DNA from: Allosphingosinicella sp042666435
GTDB lineage: Bacteria > Pseudomonadota > Alphaproteobacteria > Sphingomonadales > Sphingomonadaceae
Direction: 5' to 3'
NCBI RefSeq assembly: GCF_042666435.1
Contig: NZ_JBHTDC010000001.1
Span: 1,054,001-1,118,000, forward strand
Length of the DNA stretch: 64,000 nucleotides
A program made the position numbers and the translations under genes. Positions 16,655 through 25,244 of this stretch are shown in pieces. Position 1 is the first letter of the stretch. The number at the start of each line of letters is the position of its first letter. The notes under the pieces are model-generated. The model was not told where the DNA came from. It saw nothing but the letters and a program-made list of their open reading frames with translations, and made no database searches.

Positions 16655-18253
16655 ATGACCAGCAAATACGACGCACTGATCATCGGCGCGGGCCATAACG
16701 GCCTCGTCTGCGCTTTCTACCTCGCCCGCGCCGGCCTCAGGGTCCGCATCGTCGAGCGGCGCGATATCGTTGGCGGGGCGGCGGTGACCGAGGAATTCCA
16801 TCCCGGCTTCCGCAACAGCGTGGCCAGCTACACAGTCAGCCTGCTCCAGCCCAAGGTGATACGCGACATGCGGCTGGTCGAGCACGGCTACAAGGTGATC
16901 GAACGCCCGATCTCCAACTTCCTGCCGCAGGAGGATGGCCGCTACCTGAAGCTCGGCGGCGGGCTCGAGAAGACCCAGGCCGAATTCCGCAAATTCTCTG
17001 ACAAGGACGCCGCGACCCTCCCCGCTTATTACGAATCGCTGGAGAATGTCGCCGACGTGCTGCGCGACCTCGCCCTCAAGACCCCGCCCAATATCGGCGA
17101 AGGCCTCAAGACCCTGATTGATGGCGCCCGCCAAGGGCGGCGGCTGGCGAAGATGCCGCTCCACCAGCAGCGCGACGTGCTCGACCTGTTCGTGAAGAGC
17201 GCGCGAACATTCCTCGACTCGTGGTTCGAGAGCGAGGCGGTCAAGGCCGCGTTCGGCTTCGACGCCGTGGTCGGCAATTATGCCAGCCCGGACACGCCCG
17301 GCTCCGCCTACGTCCTCCTCCACCACGTCTTCGGCGAGGTGAACGGCAAGCGTGGCGCCTGGGGGCATAGCGTCGGCGGCATGGGCGCGATCACGCAGGC
17401 GATGGCGAAGGTCTGCCGTGCGGCGGGGGTCGAGATCAGTCTCGAAGCACCGGTCGCCAAGGTCCTGGTCGATGGAAACAAGGTGGCGGGCGTCCGGCTG
17501 GAGAGCGGCGAGGAGATCGCCTGCCCGACAGTCATCGCCAATGTCGGCCCGAAAATTCTCTACGAGCGGATGATGGACCCGGCCGATCTCGGCCCCGAAT
17601 ATGTCCGCCGCATCAAGGCGTTCAAGGCGGGTTCGGGCACCTTCCGGATGAACGTGGCCCTGTCCGAGCTGCCCCGCTTCACCGCGCTGCCCGAGCCCGG
17701 CGAGCATCTCCAGTCCGGCATCATCATCGCGCCGACCCTCGATTATATGGACCGCGCCTTCCTCGACGCGAAGCAGTTCGGCATGTCGAAAAAGCCGATC
17801 GTCGAGATGCTGATCCCCTCGATCGTCGACGACAGCCTCGCCCCTCCCGGGAACCATGTCGCCAGCCTGTTCTGCCAGCAGTTCGATCCGGACCATGACT
17901 GGGACACGCATGGCGAGGCGGCGGCGGACCTCATCATCGATACGGTCGAGGATTATGCGCCCGGCTTCAGGGCCTCGGTGCTCGGCCGCATGATCCTGTC
18001 GCCCTGGGATCTGGAGCGCAAGCTCGGCCTCGCCGGCGGCGACATCATGCACGGCAACATGACCCTCGATCAGCTCTGGTCGGCGCGGCCGGTGCTTGGC
18101 AGCGGCGCCTATCGCGGGCCGGTGAAGGGCCTCTATATGTGCGGCGCCGGCACCCACCCCGGCGGCGGCGTCACCGGCGCCCCCGGCCACAACGCCGCGC
18201 GCGAGATCCTAGCCGACCGGAGCTTCCTCGGCCGCCTCGTCCGCCGGGGCTGA
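16655..18253 (+). CDS. PYROXD2-like FAD-dependent oxidoreductase
   Basis: A 532-residue flavoprotein of the phytoene-desaturase/amine-oxidase fold, close to the PYROXD2 type. The FAD motif ALIIGAGHNGLVCAFYLA is at residues 7-24. The C-terminal LYMCGAGTHPGGGVTGAPGH is the signature closing this family. The physiological substrate of bacterial PYROXD2-like proteins is not known. It follows the Rieske gene on the same strand, so the two may be co-transcribed despite the repeat between them. Its last 45 bases overlap the 3' end of the permease gene on the other strand. Confidence 0.88.
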   Translation: MTSKYDALIIGAGHNGLVCAFYLARAGLRVRIVERRDIVGGAAVTEEFHPGFRNSVASYTVSLLQPKVIRDMRLVEHGYKVIERPISNFLPQEDGRYLKLGGGLEKTQAEFRKFSDKDAATLPAYYESLENVADVLRDLALKTPPNIGEGLKTLIDGARQGRRLAKMPLHQQRDVLDLFVKSARTFLDSWFESEAVKAAFGFDAVVGNYASPDTPGSAYVLLHHVFGEVNGKRGAWGHSVGGMGAITQAMAKVCRAAGVEISLEAPVAKVLVDGNKVAGVRLESGEEIACPTVIANVGPKILYERMMDPADLGPEYVRRIKAFKAGSGTFRMNVALSELPRFTALPEPGEHLQSGIIIAPTLDYMDRAFLDAKQFGMSKKPIVEMLIPSIVDDSLAPPGNHVASLFCQQFDPDHDWDTHGEAAADLIIDTVEDYAPGFRASVLGRMILSPWDLERKLGLAGGDIMHGNMTLDQLWSARPVLGSGAYRGPVKGLYMCGAGTHPGGGVTGAPGHNAAREILADRSFLGRLVRRG

Positions 18254-19579
18254 GCGGCGGGTCGCGAAGTAGATCGGCACCCCGAGCGCGAGCAGCACGA
18301 ACCACCAGCCGACCGCCTCGACCCCCGCCCCCCAGATCGCCCAGAGCGAATAGACCGCGCCCAGTATCGCGATCGGCGGCAGGAGCGCGGTCGCCGTCAC
18401 GCCTCCCCGCGCGCGCAGCCGCAGCGCGGCGAGCGAGACGAAGAAATAGGGGACGAGCGAAGCCGTCGTCGCTAGGAGGATGATGAACTTGAAGAGGTCC
18501 GCCATCGAGCGCGAATAGTTCATCAGCAGGACGATCGTCAGCAAAGCGCCCGAAACCAGGTGCGCCCGAACCGGCGTTCCGCGCGCGCTGTTCCTCGCCA
18601 GCCAGGCCGGGAAGACGCCGCCCTTGGCCATCGCCCAAGGCATCTCGCCCTGCAGCAATATCCATCCGTTGAGCGCGCCGAACGCGCTGATCGCCGCGAA
18701 CAAGGCAATGGCGACGCCCGCCCCCTCGCCCCAGTGGAGCTCGACGAAATCGGCGAGCGGCGCGCCCGATTGCGCGGCCTCCTCGGGCGGCAGCAGCAGC
18801 GCCACGGACGAGCAGGCGAAGATGTAGATGAGACCGGTCAGCGCCGTCCCGATCAGGGTCGCGCGGCCGATGGTCCGGGCCGGGTCTTCCACCTTCTCGG
18901 CCGGCACGGTCGCCGATTCAAGGCCGAGAAACGCCCACAAGGTGAGCGCCGCCGCCGCCGAGATGCCGGCTGGGCCGGTCAGCTGGATATCCTCGGCGCG
19001 AAGCGGCGGCAGCGAGGCGCCGCCGTCGCCCGAGATAACGATCGCCGCCAGCACGATGACGGCGGCCAAAGGGAGGAATTTGAGCAAGGTGGTCACGACC
19101 TGAACCCGGCCGGCGGTCGCGGCGCCATAGCAATTGATGCCGATCAGCGCCCAGACCATCGCGCAGGTGATCAGCACCGAATGCTCGGCTATGCCCGGTA
19201 TCAACGTGCTGAGCGGCGCCACGACGCCCGTGGCGATCGCGACATTGCCGACCCACAGGGATATCCAGTAGCTCCACGCCACCAGGAAGCCGGTCATCGG
19301 CCCGAACGCCTCGCGCGTATAGGCATAAGGCCCGCCCGCGCGGGGGAGCGACCGAGCGAGCGTCGCGAAGATATAAGCGAGGCACATCGCCCCGGCGATG
19401 GTCACGAACCAGCCGAACACGCCATTCCAGCCCAAAGGCGCCAGGCTCGCCGGCAACAGGAACACGCCCGAGCCGATCATGTTGCCGACGCACAGCGCCA
19501 GGCACATCCAGAAACCGAGCACGCGCCGCTGGGCCGTGGCCGGCTGCGGCGAGCTGTCGTCAGGCATTGATGGCTGCAT
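18209..19579 (-). CDS. APC superfamily amino-acid permease
   Basis: A 456-residue inner-membrane transporter with about 12 hydrophobic segments. The substrate-site signature GNMIGSGVFLLPASLA lies in the first helix, and the sequence is closest in look to the basic amino-acid/polyamine antiporter branch (AdiC-like). It probably imports or exchanges an amino acid or amine. Convergence with the flavoprotein gene is only positional; a shared pathway is inference. The N-terminal 20 or so residues before the first helix are cytoplasmic. Confidence 0.88.
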   Translation of the reverse strand: MQPSMPDDSSPQPATAQRRVLGFWMCLALCVGNMIGSGVFLLPASLAPLGWNGVFGWFVTIAGAMCLAYIFATLARSLPRAGGPYAYTREAFGPMTGFLVAWSYWISLWVGNVAIATGVVAPLSTLIPGIAEHSVLITCAMVWALIGINCYGAATAGRVQVVTTLLKFLPLAAVIVLAAIVISGDGGASLPPLRAEDIQLTGPAGISAAAALTLWAFLGLESATVPAEKVEDPARTIGRATLIGTALTGLIYIFACSSVALLLPPEEAAQSGAPLADFVELHWGEGAGVAIALFAAISAFGALNGWILLQGEMPWAMAKGGVFPAWLARNSARGTPVRAHLVSGALLTIVLLMNYSRSMADLFKFIILLATTASLVPYFFVSLAALRLRARGGVTATALLPPIAILGAVYSLWAIWGAGVEAVGWWFVLLALGVPIYFATRRSAPADEAAEEAPVG

Positions 19580-19638
19580 CTAAGTCTCCGCGGCTGTTTC
19601 CCCGTCTAGGAGAATTTTCATCCCCACTGAACCATTCC

Positions 19639-19709
19639 CGTCATTCCAGCGAAAGCTGGAATCTCTCTGCCTTTCAGAAAAGGAGATTCCAGCTTTCGCT
19701 GGAATGACG
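19639..19709. repeat. Paired hairpin repeat (REPIN-like)
   Basis: Perfectly inverted 27-base units at 19639-19665 and 19683-19709, core TTCCAGCGAAAGCTGGAA, are separated by 17 bases. Both units are identical to the pair before hslU at 33974-34052. The element lies between the permease start and the end of the DUF481 gene, outside coding sequence. Confidence 0.92.
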
Positions 19710-19742
19710 ATTTAGAGTTTACGGTGACGCGGCAGGCTTCGC

Positions 19743-20699
19743 CTAGAAGCTGTAGATCAGGGTCGCGCGGCTCAGCGTGTCTACGGGATCGACGCCGGGC
19801 GGCGTGCCGCGCTCATATTGGATATTGTAGGAGAATCGCGCCTTGAGCGCCCCGAGCAGCTGCGTGTCGAGCGCGGTAAGGGCAGTGGCGCTGCCGTCGT
19901 TCGATTCGAGATAGAAGGAACCGGTCTGGCTGAACTGGAGCGTCGGCGTGACCTTCCACGCGAAATCGAGCGAGGCGCGCCCGGCAAATGTGGAGCTGGT
20001 CGCGCCATCGGTGAGGTCGGTCAGGCGGAAGGCCGGTCCACCCTCCAGATCGAGCGTCACGGCGTTGGAGGCGATCACGCCGTAGCCGAGGCCACCGCCC
20101 AGCGTGTAACGGTTCTGGTAGCCGACGAAGCGGTCATGCTCATATTGAGCGAGTCCAAAGACATAGAGCCTGTCGTCGACCTTGTAATTGGGCTGCCACG
20201 AAGCGAGCAGCCGCTGGGTCGTCGTGGTGCCGCCCGTTCGCTGGAAATCGGCGCGGGCGGCGAGCTTGTGCCGCCATTTGAGGCCCGCCCGCTCCGCGCT
20301 CAGCGCACCATAGACGCCGAGATTGCTGGTATTGCCGGTCGCACGGGAGGCGCCGAGTTCGACCTGGCCCTTCCAATTGTCGAACGGCGACGCGCTGGCG
20401 AGCCGGTGTTCCGTCTCGCGCGCGGCGCGCGCCGCCGCCTCCGCGAGACGCACCTTCCAGGCCGCCTCGATCGCGTCGATTTCGGCGGCGGCGGCGGGAT
20501 TGGCCTGCCGCGCGACGGCCATGACGGTCGCCACGGCTTTGGCGTCGCCGCCGGCGATCGCCGTCTCGATCATGGCGCGGACGGGCGCCGGCAGCGAAGA
20601 AGGGGAGGCCTCGCCGACCTTCGCGGGATTTTCCTCGAGTGCTTGGGCGGTGGGCGCGACGGCGGAAGCCATCGCCAGAACGGAAAGCAACAGCGACAT
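19743..20699 (-). CDS. DUF481 family outer-membrane beta-barrel protein
   Basis: A 318-residue exported protein. A signal peptide is visible (MSLLLSVLAMASAVAPTAQA). A helical stretch rich in Ala follows to about residue 100, then a DUF481 (YdiY-like) domain beginning WKGQVELGASRATGNTSN. Alternating strands follow, and the protein ends in SRATLIYSF with a terminal aromatic residue, as outer-membrane barrels do. Function is unknown for the family. It follows the TonB receptor gene by 71 bases on the same strand, so the two may share a transcript. Confidence 0.85.
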   Translation of the reverse strand: MSLLLSVLAMASAVAPTAQALEENPAKVGEASPSSLPAPVRAMIETAIAGGDAKAVATVMAVARQANPAAAAEIDAIEAAWKVRLAEAAARAARETEHRLASASPFDNWKGQVELGASRATGNTSNLGVYGALSAERAGLKWRHKLAARADFQRTGGTTTTQRLLASWQPNYKVDDRLYVFGLAQYEHDRFVGYQNRYTLGGGLGYGVIASNAVTLDLEGGPAFRLTDLTDGATSSTFAGRASLDFAWKVTPTLQFSQTGSFYLESNDGSATALTALDTQLLGALKARFSYNIQYERGTPPGVDPVDTLSRATLIYSF

Positions 20700-20770
20700 G
20701 AGCCGATCGGTAACGGCCCGACCCGCGAGTGTCGAGGCCGCCGCCGATCGGTTCCGGGCGCGTCAGCCCG

Positions 20771-23218
20771 TCAGAATTTCGTCCCGACCTTCAGCCCGAT
20801 GGTCCGGGGCTGGGTCACGTAGGTATAGATTTTGGGTCCGATGGCCGTGTCGCCACCGGGATCGCCGCAGACCGATTCGAGGCATTGTATGCCCTTGGCG
20901 GTGGCGCCGACCTCGTCGAACAGGTTGCGGACGAACACTTCCGCCGACCAGGTGCCGCTCTTCACGCCGGCGCTGATATCGACCGTATTGTAGGACGGCA
21001 GATCGCCGACGATCTCGCGCTCCACCAGGCGCAGGTCGCTCGTCCTGCGCCCTTCATGGACGAGGCCGGCCTGGAAATGTCCTTCATAGGATGGGCCGAC
21101 CGGGAATTCGTAGCGCGCCAGGATATTGCCCTTGAACCTCGACGTGACCGGCAGGCGCGTGCCGGCGGGCGCCAGCAGGTCATTGGCTTCGCCATCGACT
21201 CCCGGTAGCGTGCAGTCGAACTGCTTGTTGGCGATCAGGCAGAAATCCTCGGTGATCTCGGCGTCGTTATAGGCCGCTCCGGCGCTGAGGCTCAAGCCCG
21301 GCGCGAGCCGCGCGAACAGATCGACCTCGGCGCCACGGATGCGGGCATTGCCGGCGTTGCGCACTTCGGAAAGACCGTTGGCGCCCAGGAAGGACAATTG
21401 GATGTCGGTCCAGTCGAGCTGGTACAAGGCGGCGTTGAAGCGCAGCCGGTTGTCGAGCCAGCTCGTCTTGAAGCCCAATTCGTAATTGTCGATGAAATCG
21501 GCCTCGTAGGGCGGCAGGGTCCCGCGCCGGTTGATGCCGCCCGGCCGGAAGCCGCGTGAGGCGGTAACATAGACGAGCGCGTCGTCGCTGAACTTGTAGG
21601 TCGCGTTGATGCGGTGGATGAAGTCGGTGTCGGCCGTGCTCTTGTCGAGATTGGTGCAGGGCGACCCGTTGACGACCGGCGGGCCGAAACAGGCGGCGAC
21701 GCCGGTGCGGCTGCTATAGCCGGCGCTGTAGCCGAAGAAGCCCTCCAGCGAATTGTCGTAGCGATAGATGCGCCCGCCCAGGGTGACGCTGAGCCTGTCG
21801 GTCACATCCGCCGTCAGCTCGCCGAAAAGCGCATAGTCGCGGTCGACCCGGAATTGCTTGGTGAGCCAGATATTGCTCTCCGTCCCCGGCACCGTGATAG
21901 AATCGGCGATGTCGTCGATGATGTAATTCTGCTCGATATTATGGGTCTGCCGCTGATAGAAAAGACCGCCGATGAAGCGGACGCGTTCCTCGGAAGGAGA
22001 AGCGAACCGAAGCTCGTGGCTTTGCTTGGTGTAGCGGTCGGTGAAGACGATATACTGGTTCGGGTTCACCAGATTGTCGTCATTGTCGTAGAAATATTCG
22101 CCATATCCGGCGAGCGCGTCGTAGAAATAGGCATAGTCGACATAGTCGACCTCGCCATCGACCTTGCGGGTCAGATAGGAACCGGCATAGGTCATGTCGA
22201 AATTGCCGATCTTGCCCTCGACGGTCAGCGCCGCCTGGATCCAGCGGTCGTTCGAGCGCTCCGGGTTGAACTGCATCGTCTGAAGCTCGCCAAGGCCCGA
22301 TTCCTGGGCGAACGAGCCGTGCGCCACCTGCTTCTGCCCCATGATCTGGGGGGTGACGGTCCAATTGTCGTCGAGGTCGATCTTCAACGCGGCGCGGCCG
22401 CCATAGGTCTCGACATCGTTATAATCCTCCTCGACCAAAGGAGCGTTGCTGAACGCGATGCCGGAGGAGGGGAAGTTGAGCGTGCCCGGCACGTTGTCGA
22501 TATAGCCGGCATCCTTCTTGTACCAGCCGACCACGCGCAGCGCCATATTCTCGGAGATCGGCGCATTGACGAACGCTTCGCCGATATAGCCGAAGCCGCC
22601 ATGGGCGACGTTGTTCACCTCGACATTGCCCTCGCCATAGAAGCCGGACGTATCGGGCTTGTTGGTGATGATGCGGATGGTGCCCGCCTGGCTCGACGCG
22701 CCGTAGAGCGTGCCCTGCGGCCCGGCCAGCGCCTCGACCCGGGCGATGTCGAAGACGTGGATGTCGAGGGCGCCGGTGATGGTCGTGATCGGCTGCTCGT
22801 CGAGATAGGTGCCGACGCTCGGCAGCGAGGTCGAATGGTTGGCGTTCTCACCCGAAGCGACGCCGCGGAAATAGACGTTGGCGAAGCCCGGCCCGGCGCT
22901 CTGATAGGAGAGGCTCGGCACGTAGCGCGCATAATCGTCGAAATCGGTGACCTGGAGCTGGTCGAGCTTCTCGGTTCCGATCGCGGTGATGGCGATGGGA
23001 ACGTCCTGGAGATTCTCCTCGCGCTTCTGGGCGGTGACGATGATGTCGGCGTCGTCGGACTGGCCGCGGCCGGTGTCCGCCTGGTCGTCGGCGCCGCTGG
23101 CCTCGCCGGTGGCGACATCCTGCGCCACCGCGGCGCCCGCCGTGCACAACATGGTCGATGCGAACAGCGCCATGGTGGCGACGCCCAGCCTGGTCCGGGA
23201 CAATTTCGATGACCGCAT
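20771..23218 (-). CDS. TonB-dependent outer-membrane receptor
   Basis: An 815-residue receptor. The signal peptide ends near AAVAQ (residue 33). A TonB box lies around ADIIVTAQKREENLQDVP (57-74). The plug domain includes RVEALAGPQGTLYGASSQAG, and a 22-strand barrel ends GLKVGTKF. Receptors with this IVTAQKREENLQDVP start are very numerous in sphingomonads and import varied nutrients; the ligand cannot be deduced. The upstream neighbour is a TPR-sulfotransferase, a pairing I recall as recurrent in this group. Confidence 0.95.
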   Translation of the reverse strand: MRSSKLSRTRLGVATMALFASTMLCTAGAAVAQDVATGEASGADDQADTGRGQSDDADIIVTAQKREENLQDVPIAITAIGTEKLDQLQVTDFDDYARYVPSLSYQSAGPGFANVYFRGVASGENANHSTSLPSVGTYLDEQPITTITGALDIHVFDIARVEALAGPQGTLYGASSQAGTIRIITNKPDTSGFYGEGNVEVNNVAHGGFGYIGEAFVNAPISENMALRVVGWYKKDAGYIDNVPGTLNFPSSGIAFSNAPLVEEDYNDVETYGGRAALKIDLDDNWTVTPQIMGQKQVAHGSFAQESGLGELQTMQFNPERSNDRWIQAALTVEGKIGNFDMTYAGSYLTRKVDGEVDYVDYAYFYDALAGYGEYFYDNDDNLVNPNQYIVFTDRYTKQSHELRFASPSEERVRFIGGLFYQRQTHNIEQNYIIDDIADSITVPGTESNIWLTKQFRVDRDYALFGELTADVTDRLSVTLGGRIYRYDNSLEGFFGYSAGYSSRTGVAACFGPPVVNGSPCTNLDKSTADTDFIHRINATYKFSDDALVYVTASRGFRPGGINRRGTLPPYEADFIDNYELGFKTSWLDNRLRFNAALYQLDWTDIQLSFLGANGLSEVRNAGNARIRGAEVDLFARLAPGLSLSAGAAYNDAEITEDFCLIANKQFDCTLPGVDGEANDLLAPAGTRLPVTSRFKGNILARYEFPVGPSYEGHFQAGLVHEGRRTSDLRLVEREIVGDLPSYNTVDISAGVKSGTWSAEVFVRNLFDEVGATAKGIQCLESVCGDPGGDTAIGPKIYTYVTQPRTIGLKVGTKF

Positions 23219-23350
23219 ATTACCTCCCCCAAGAGATGGTCGATTTCACCGGAAGCTGTGCCGCTTTTCGGGGGCCGTCAATCGCAATGAAGCGGGCGTG
23301 ACGCGGGCGTAACGATTGCCGGTAATCTGTGGTGAAATTGCCACTCCTGC

Positions 23351-25177
23351 TCAGGCGGCGGGCGCGTCCGGATAGCAATCGAGCACCGGGCCGAGCGCGG
23401 CCTTCAACGGACCCAGCCACGGCTCATAGGCCCGCCACTGGTCGAGCCCTTCCCGGTTGATGGGCCGGCGCACCTGCTCCGAGCTCGCGGTGCGGACGGC
23501 GCGCTCGTTTTCGTGGAAGCGGAGGCAGGCCGGATCGAATTCCAGCCCCAAATGGTCGAGCAGTCGGCGAACCTGCGCCTCGGGATCGGCGACCATATGC
23601 TCGTGAAGGATGCGATGTACGCCGCCGGGCAGGACGGCGTCGATGTGGCGCATCGACCGGACATAATCGGCATAATAGAGGCCGAGCTCGGCGAGATCGT
23701 AGGTGAAGCCCTGCCCCCGGGCGAAGTGCTGCTTGAAGTTGGAGAAGCAGCAGGCGAGCGGATGCCGGCGCGCGTCGATGATCTTCGCGTTGGGCAGGAT
23801 CAGCTTGATGAGCCCTACATGCATCCAGTTGTTGGGCAGCTTGTCGATGAAATGGGGCCGGTCCGTCTTTCGCTGCACGCGGGTGCGGTCGAGATATTCC
23901 TCGCCCAAAGCGGCGCATTCGGCGGCGCTCAGCCCGGCGAGACAGTCGGGATAGGCTCCCGGGTCGCCCCTCGACTTGCGGCCACCGAGCCGTCTCGCCA
24001 GCGCCGGCATGTCGGGCAGCTCCATCGTCCCTTCGATCAGCCGATGGCTGGCGAGGATCTGCTCGATCAGGGTCGATCCGGCGCGCGGCATGCCGATGAT
24101 GAAGATCGGATCGGAAGCCGGGCAGCCATGATCCCGGCGGGACTCGAAGAAGGCCGGCGTGAAGAGCGCTTCGCAGCGGCCGACATGCTCGCTCGTGTCC
24201 GCCGGGTCGTAATCCACCGCGCGGCGGCGCAGCCGGTTGCCCTCGGCATAATGGCCGAAGGATTCCGCCGCCCGCCCGGCATCTTCGTCGGCCTTGCCCA
24301 GCGCGAAATGGAGGTGGTAGCGATCCTCATCGATCACGTCGCCGCGTTCCAGCGCCTCCATCATGGCCGCGATATCGCCACCGTCGAACGTCACCGTCTT
24401 CAAATTGGCGAGGCTCCACCAGACCTCGCCGAGGCCGGGCTCGATCGCCAGCGCGCGGCGATAGGCGGCGATGCCCTCCTGCTGCCGTCCGACGGTCTTC
24501 AGCATATGGCCGAAGCTCATCCACACCTTGGGCTGGTCCGGGAAGCGGGCCAGCACCTGCTCGTAGAGACCGATCGCCTCCTCGTAGCTGCCGAGGCGGC
24601 CGAGCGCGGCGGCCTTCAGATTCTGGGCCGCCGGATTGGCCGGGTCGCCGACCAGCAAAGCGTCGAGCACCATCACGGCGTCGGCCGGCCGGTTCTGGCG
24701 ATAGAGGATTGTGGCGAGATTGGCGCGCGCGGCGGCAAAGCCCGGCGCCAGCTCCAGCGCGCGGCGGAGCAGATTCTCGGCATCGCCATAGCGCCCCAGC
24801 CGCGCCGCCAGCTCCGCCATCATGCGGATCGCCGCCACGTCGGTCGGCTTCGCCTTGAGCCGCGGCCGCAGGATATGCTCGGCGGTCGCCAGCTCGTTGT
24901 CGAGCAAGGCCTCGGCGGCTTCGATCAGCACCGGTTCGCGGACGGAGGCGGAGATCGCTTCCAGCTCCGCCTGCTCCGCGCCCTCGCCGTCGCCGGTCCG
25001 CCGGAGCGCCGCCGCCAGCAGCCTCAGCGCATCGGCATTGGCCGGCGCGATGCGCAATATCTCGCGGGCCTGCATCGCGGCCGATCCCGGATCGTGCCGC
25101 AGCAGCCGCCCGCCATGGACCAGCGCCTGCGCCACGGTACCGGATCGTTCCTCGGCGGCGGCGGCCATGTTCCTCAT
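23351..25177 (-). CDS. TPR-repeat sulfotransferase family protein
   Basis: A 608-residue protein in two parts. Residues about 20-300 are tetratricopeptide repeats (for example AENLLRRALELAPGFAAARA). Residues about 350-600 are a sulfotransferase-fold domain with the PAPS-binding loop DPIFIIGMPRAGSTLIEQIL, followed by DKLPNNW and DARRHPLACCFSNF. If active it would transfer sulfate from PAPS to an unknown acceptor. Family members commonly sit beside TonB-dependent receptors in sphingomonads, but a functional link is unproven. It is upstream of and in line with the receptor gene. Confidence 0.9.
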   Translation of the reverse strand: MRNMAAAAEERSGTVAQALVHGGRLLRHDPGSAAMQAREILRIAPANADALRLLAAALRRTGDGEGAEQAELEAISASVREPVLIEAAEALLDNELATAEHILRPRLKAKPTDVAAIRMMAELAARLGRYGDAENLLRRALELAPGFAAARANLATILYRQNRPADAVMVLDALLVGDPANPAAQNLKAAALGRLGSYEEAIGLYEQVLARFPDQPKVWMSFGHMLKTVGRQQEGIAAYRRALAIEPGLGEVWWSLANLKTVTFDGGDIAAMMEALERGDVIDEDRYHLHFALGKADEDAGRAAESFGHYAEGNRLRRRAVDYDPADTSEHVGRCEALFTPAFFESRRDHGCPASDPIFIIGMPRAGSTLIEQILASHRLIEGTMELPDMPALARRLGGRKSRGDPGAYPDCLAGLSAAECAALGEEYLDRTRVQRKTDRPHFIDKLPNNWMHVGLIKLILPNAKIIDARRHPLACCFSNFKQHFARGQGFTYDLAELGLYYADYVRSMRHIDAVLPGGVHRILHEHMVADPEAQVRRLLDHLGLEFDPACLRFHENERAVRTASSEQVRRPINREGLDQWRAYEPWLGPLKAALGPVLDCYPDAPAA

Positions 25178-25244
25178 TCCCTCCCCACGTCGGTCCAGCC
25201 CATCCTAAGGCCGGATCGACGCGGGTCCAGCGGGAAGACGATGG

